Of a DNA stretch of 5,156 bases, positions 5,144 to 5,156 are shown piece by piece. The DNA comes from Acidiferrobacteraceae bacterium (GTDB taxonomy: Bacteria; Pseudomonadota; Gammaproteobacteria; Arenicellales; UBA868), in assembly GCA_002731295.1 (NCBI GenBank), contig PCBE01000044.1:3671-8826 (forward strand), read 5' to 3'. The notes under the pieces were generated by a model. The model had not been told where the DNA came from. It saw nothing but the letters and a program-made list of their open reading frames with translations, and made no database searches. A program made the position numbers and the translations under genes. How positions within the stretch are numbered: position 1 is the first letter of the stretch; every line of letters starts with the position of its first letter.

Positions 5144-5156
5144 ATGGCTTCATACA
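5144..5156 (+). CDS. Possible start of a further gene, cut by the window edge
   Basis: An ATG at 5144 is preceded six bases upstream by AAGAGA (5132-5137), a moderate ribosome site, 39 bases after the deacetylase-like stop. Only four codons (MASY) are visible, so no product can be named. The tight spacing would make it the second gene of an operon with the deacetylase-like enzyme. Confidence 0.4.

Overview
The window looks like part of a proteobacterial chromosome, probably a gamma- or alphaproteobacterium and possibly marine. Base composition appears close to 50% G+C (not computed). The gene types are a TRAP transporter with a periplasmic binding protein, a class III CoA-transferase and small-amide hydrolase families. 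They suggest a heterotroph that takes up small organic acids or amides. The species cannot be named from the sequence alone.

Layout. Positions 1-143 hold the first 47 codons of a CaiB/BaiF (class III) CoA-transferase on the minus strand, cut by the window edge. A 282-bp divergent intergenic region (144-425) follows, with a 10-bp palindrome beside a perfect minus-strand TATAAT and a spaced 9-bp inverted repeat (338-378) in front of the TRAP genes. The plus-strand TRAP operon runs as binding protein (426-1460), strong intrinsic terminator (1489-1525), small membrane subunit (1560-2090) and large membrane subunit (2087-3406, ATGA overlap). A nested inverted repeat (3439-3470) separates it from a convergent isochorismatase-family hydrolase gene (3485-4056, minus). 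That gene has a one-base frameshift, and Tyr stands where the catalytic Asp is expected. A 223-bp divergent gap leads to a cytoplasmic polysaccharide-deacetylase/cyclic-imidase-like metal hydrolase (4280-5104, plus). The last 13 bases may begin another gene at 5144.

How the genes may work together (inference). The TRAP system would import a small carboxylate. The deacetylase-fold enzyme, which lacks a signal peptide, could open an imide or amide bond in the cytoplasm. The isochorismatase-type amidase could, before it decayed, have removed the amide nitrogen. The CoA-transferase would activate the resulting acid. Apart from the broken hydrolase this is a conventional catabolic neighbourhood. 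I found no CRISPR array, insertion sequence, tRNA or rRNA, and no convincing undescribed system. The points most worth checking are the doubly damaged hydrolase, the terminator inside the TRAP operon and the two symmetric elements in the divergent promoter region.
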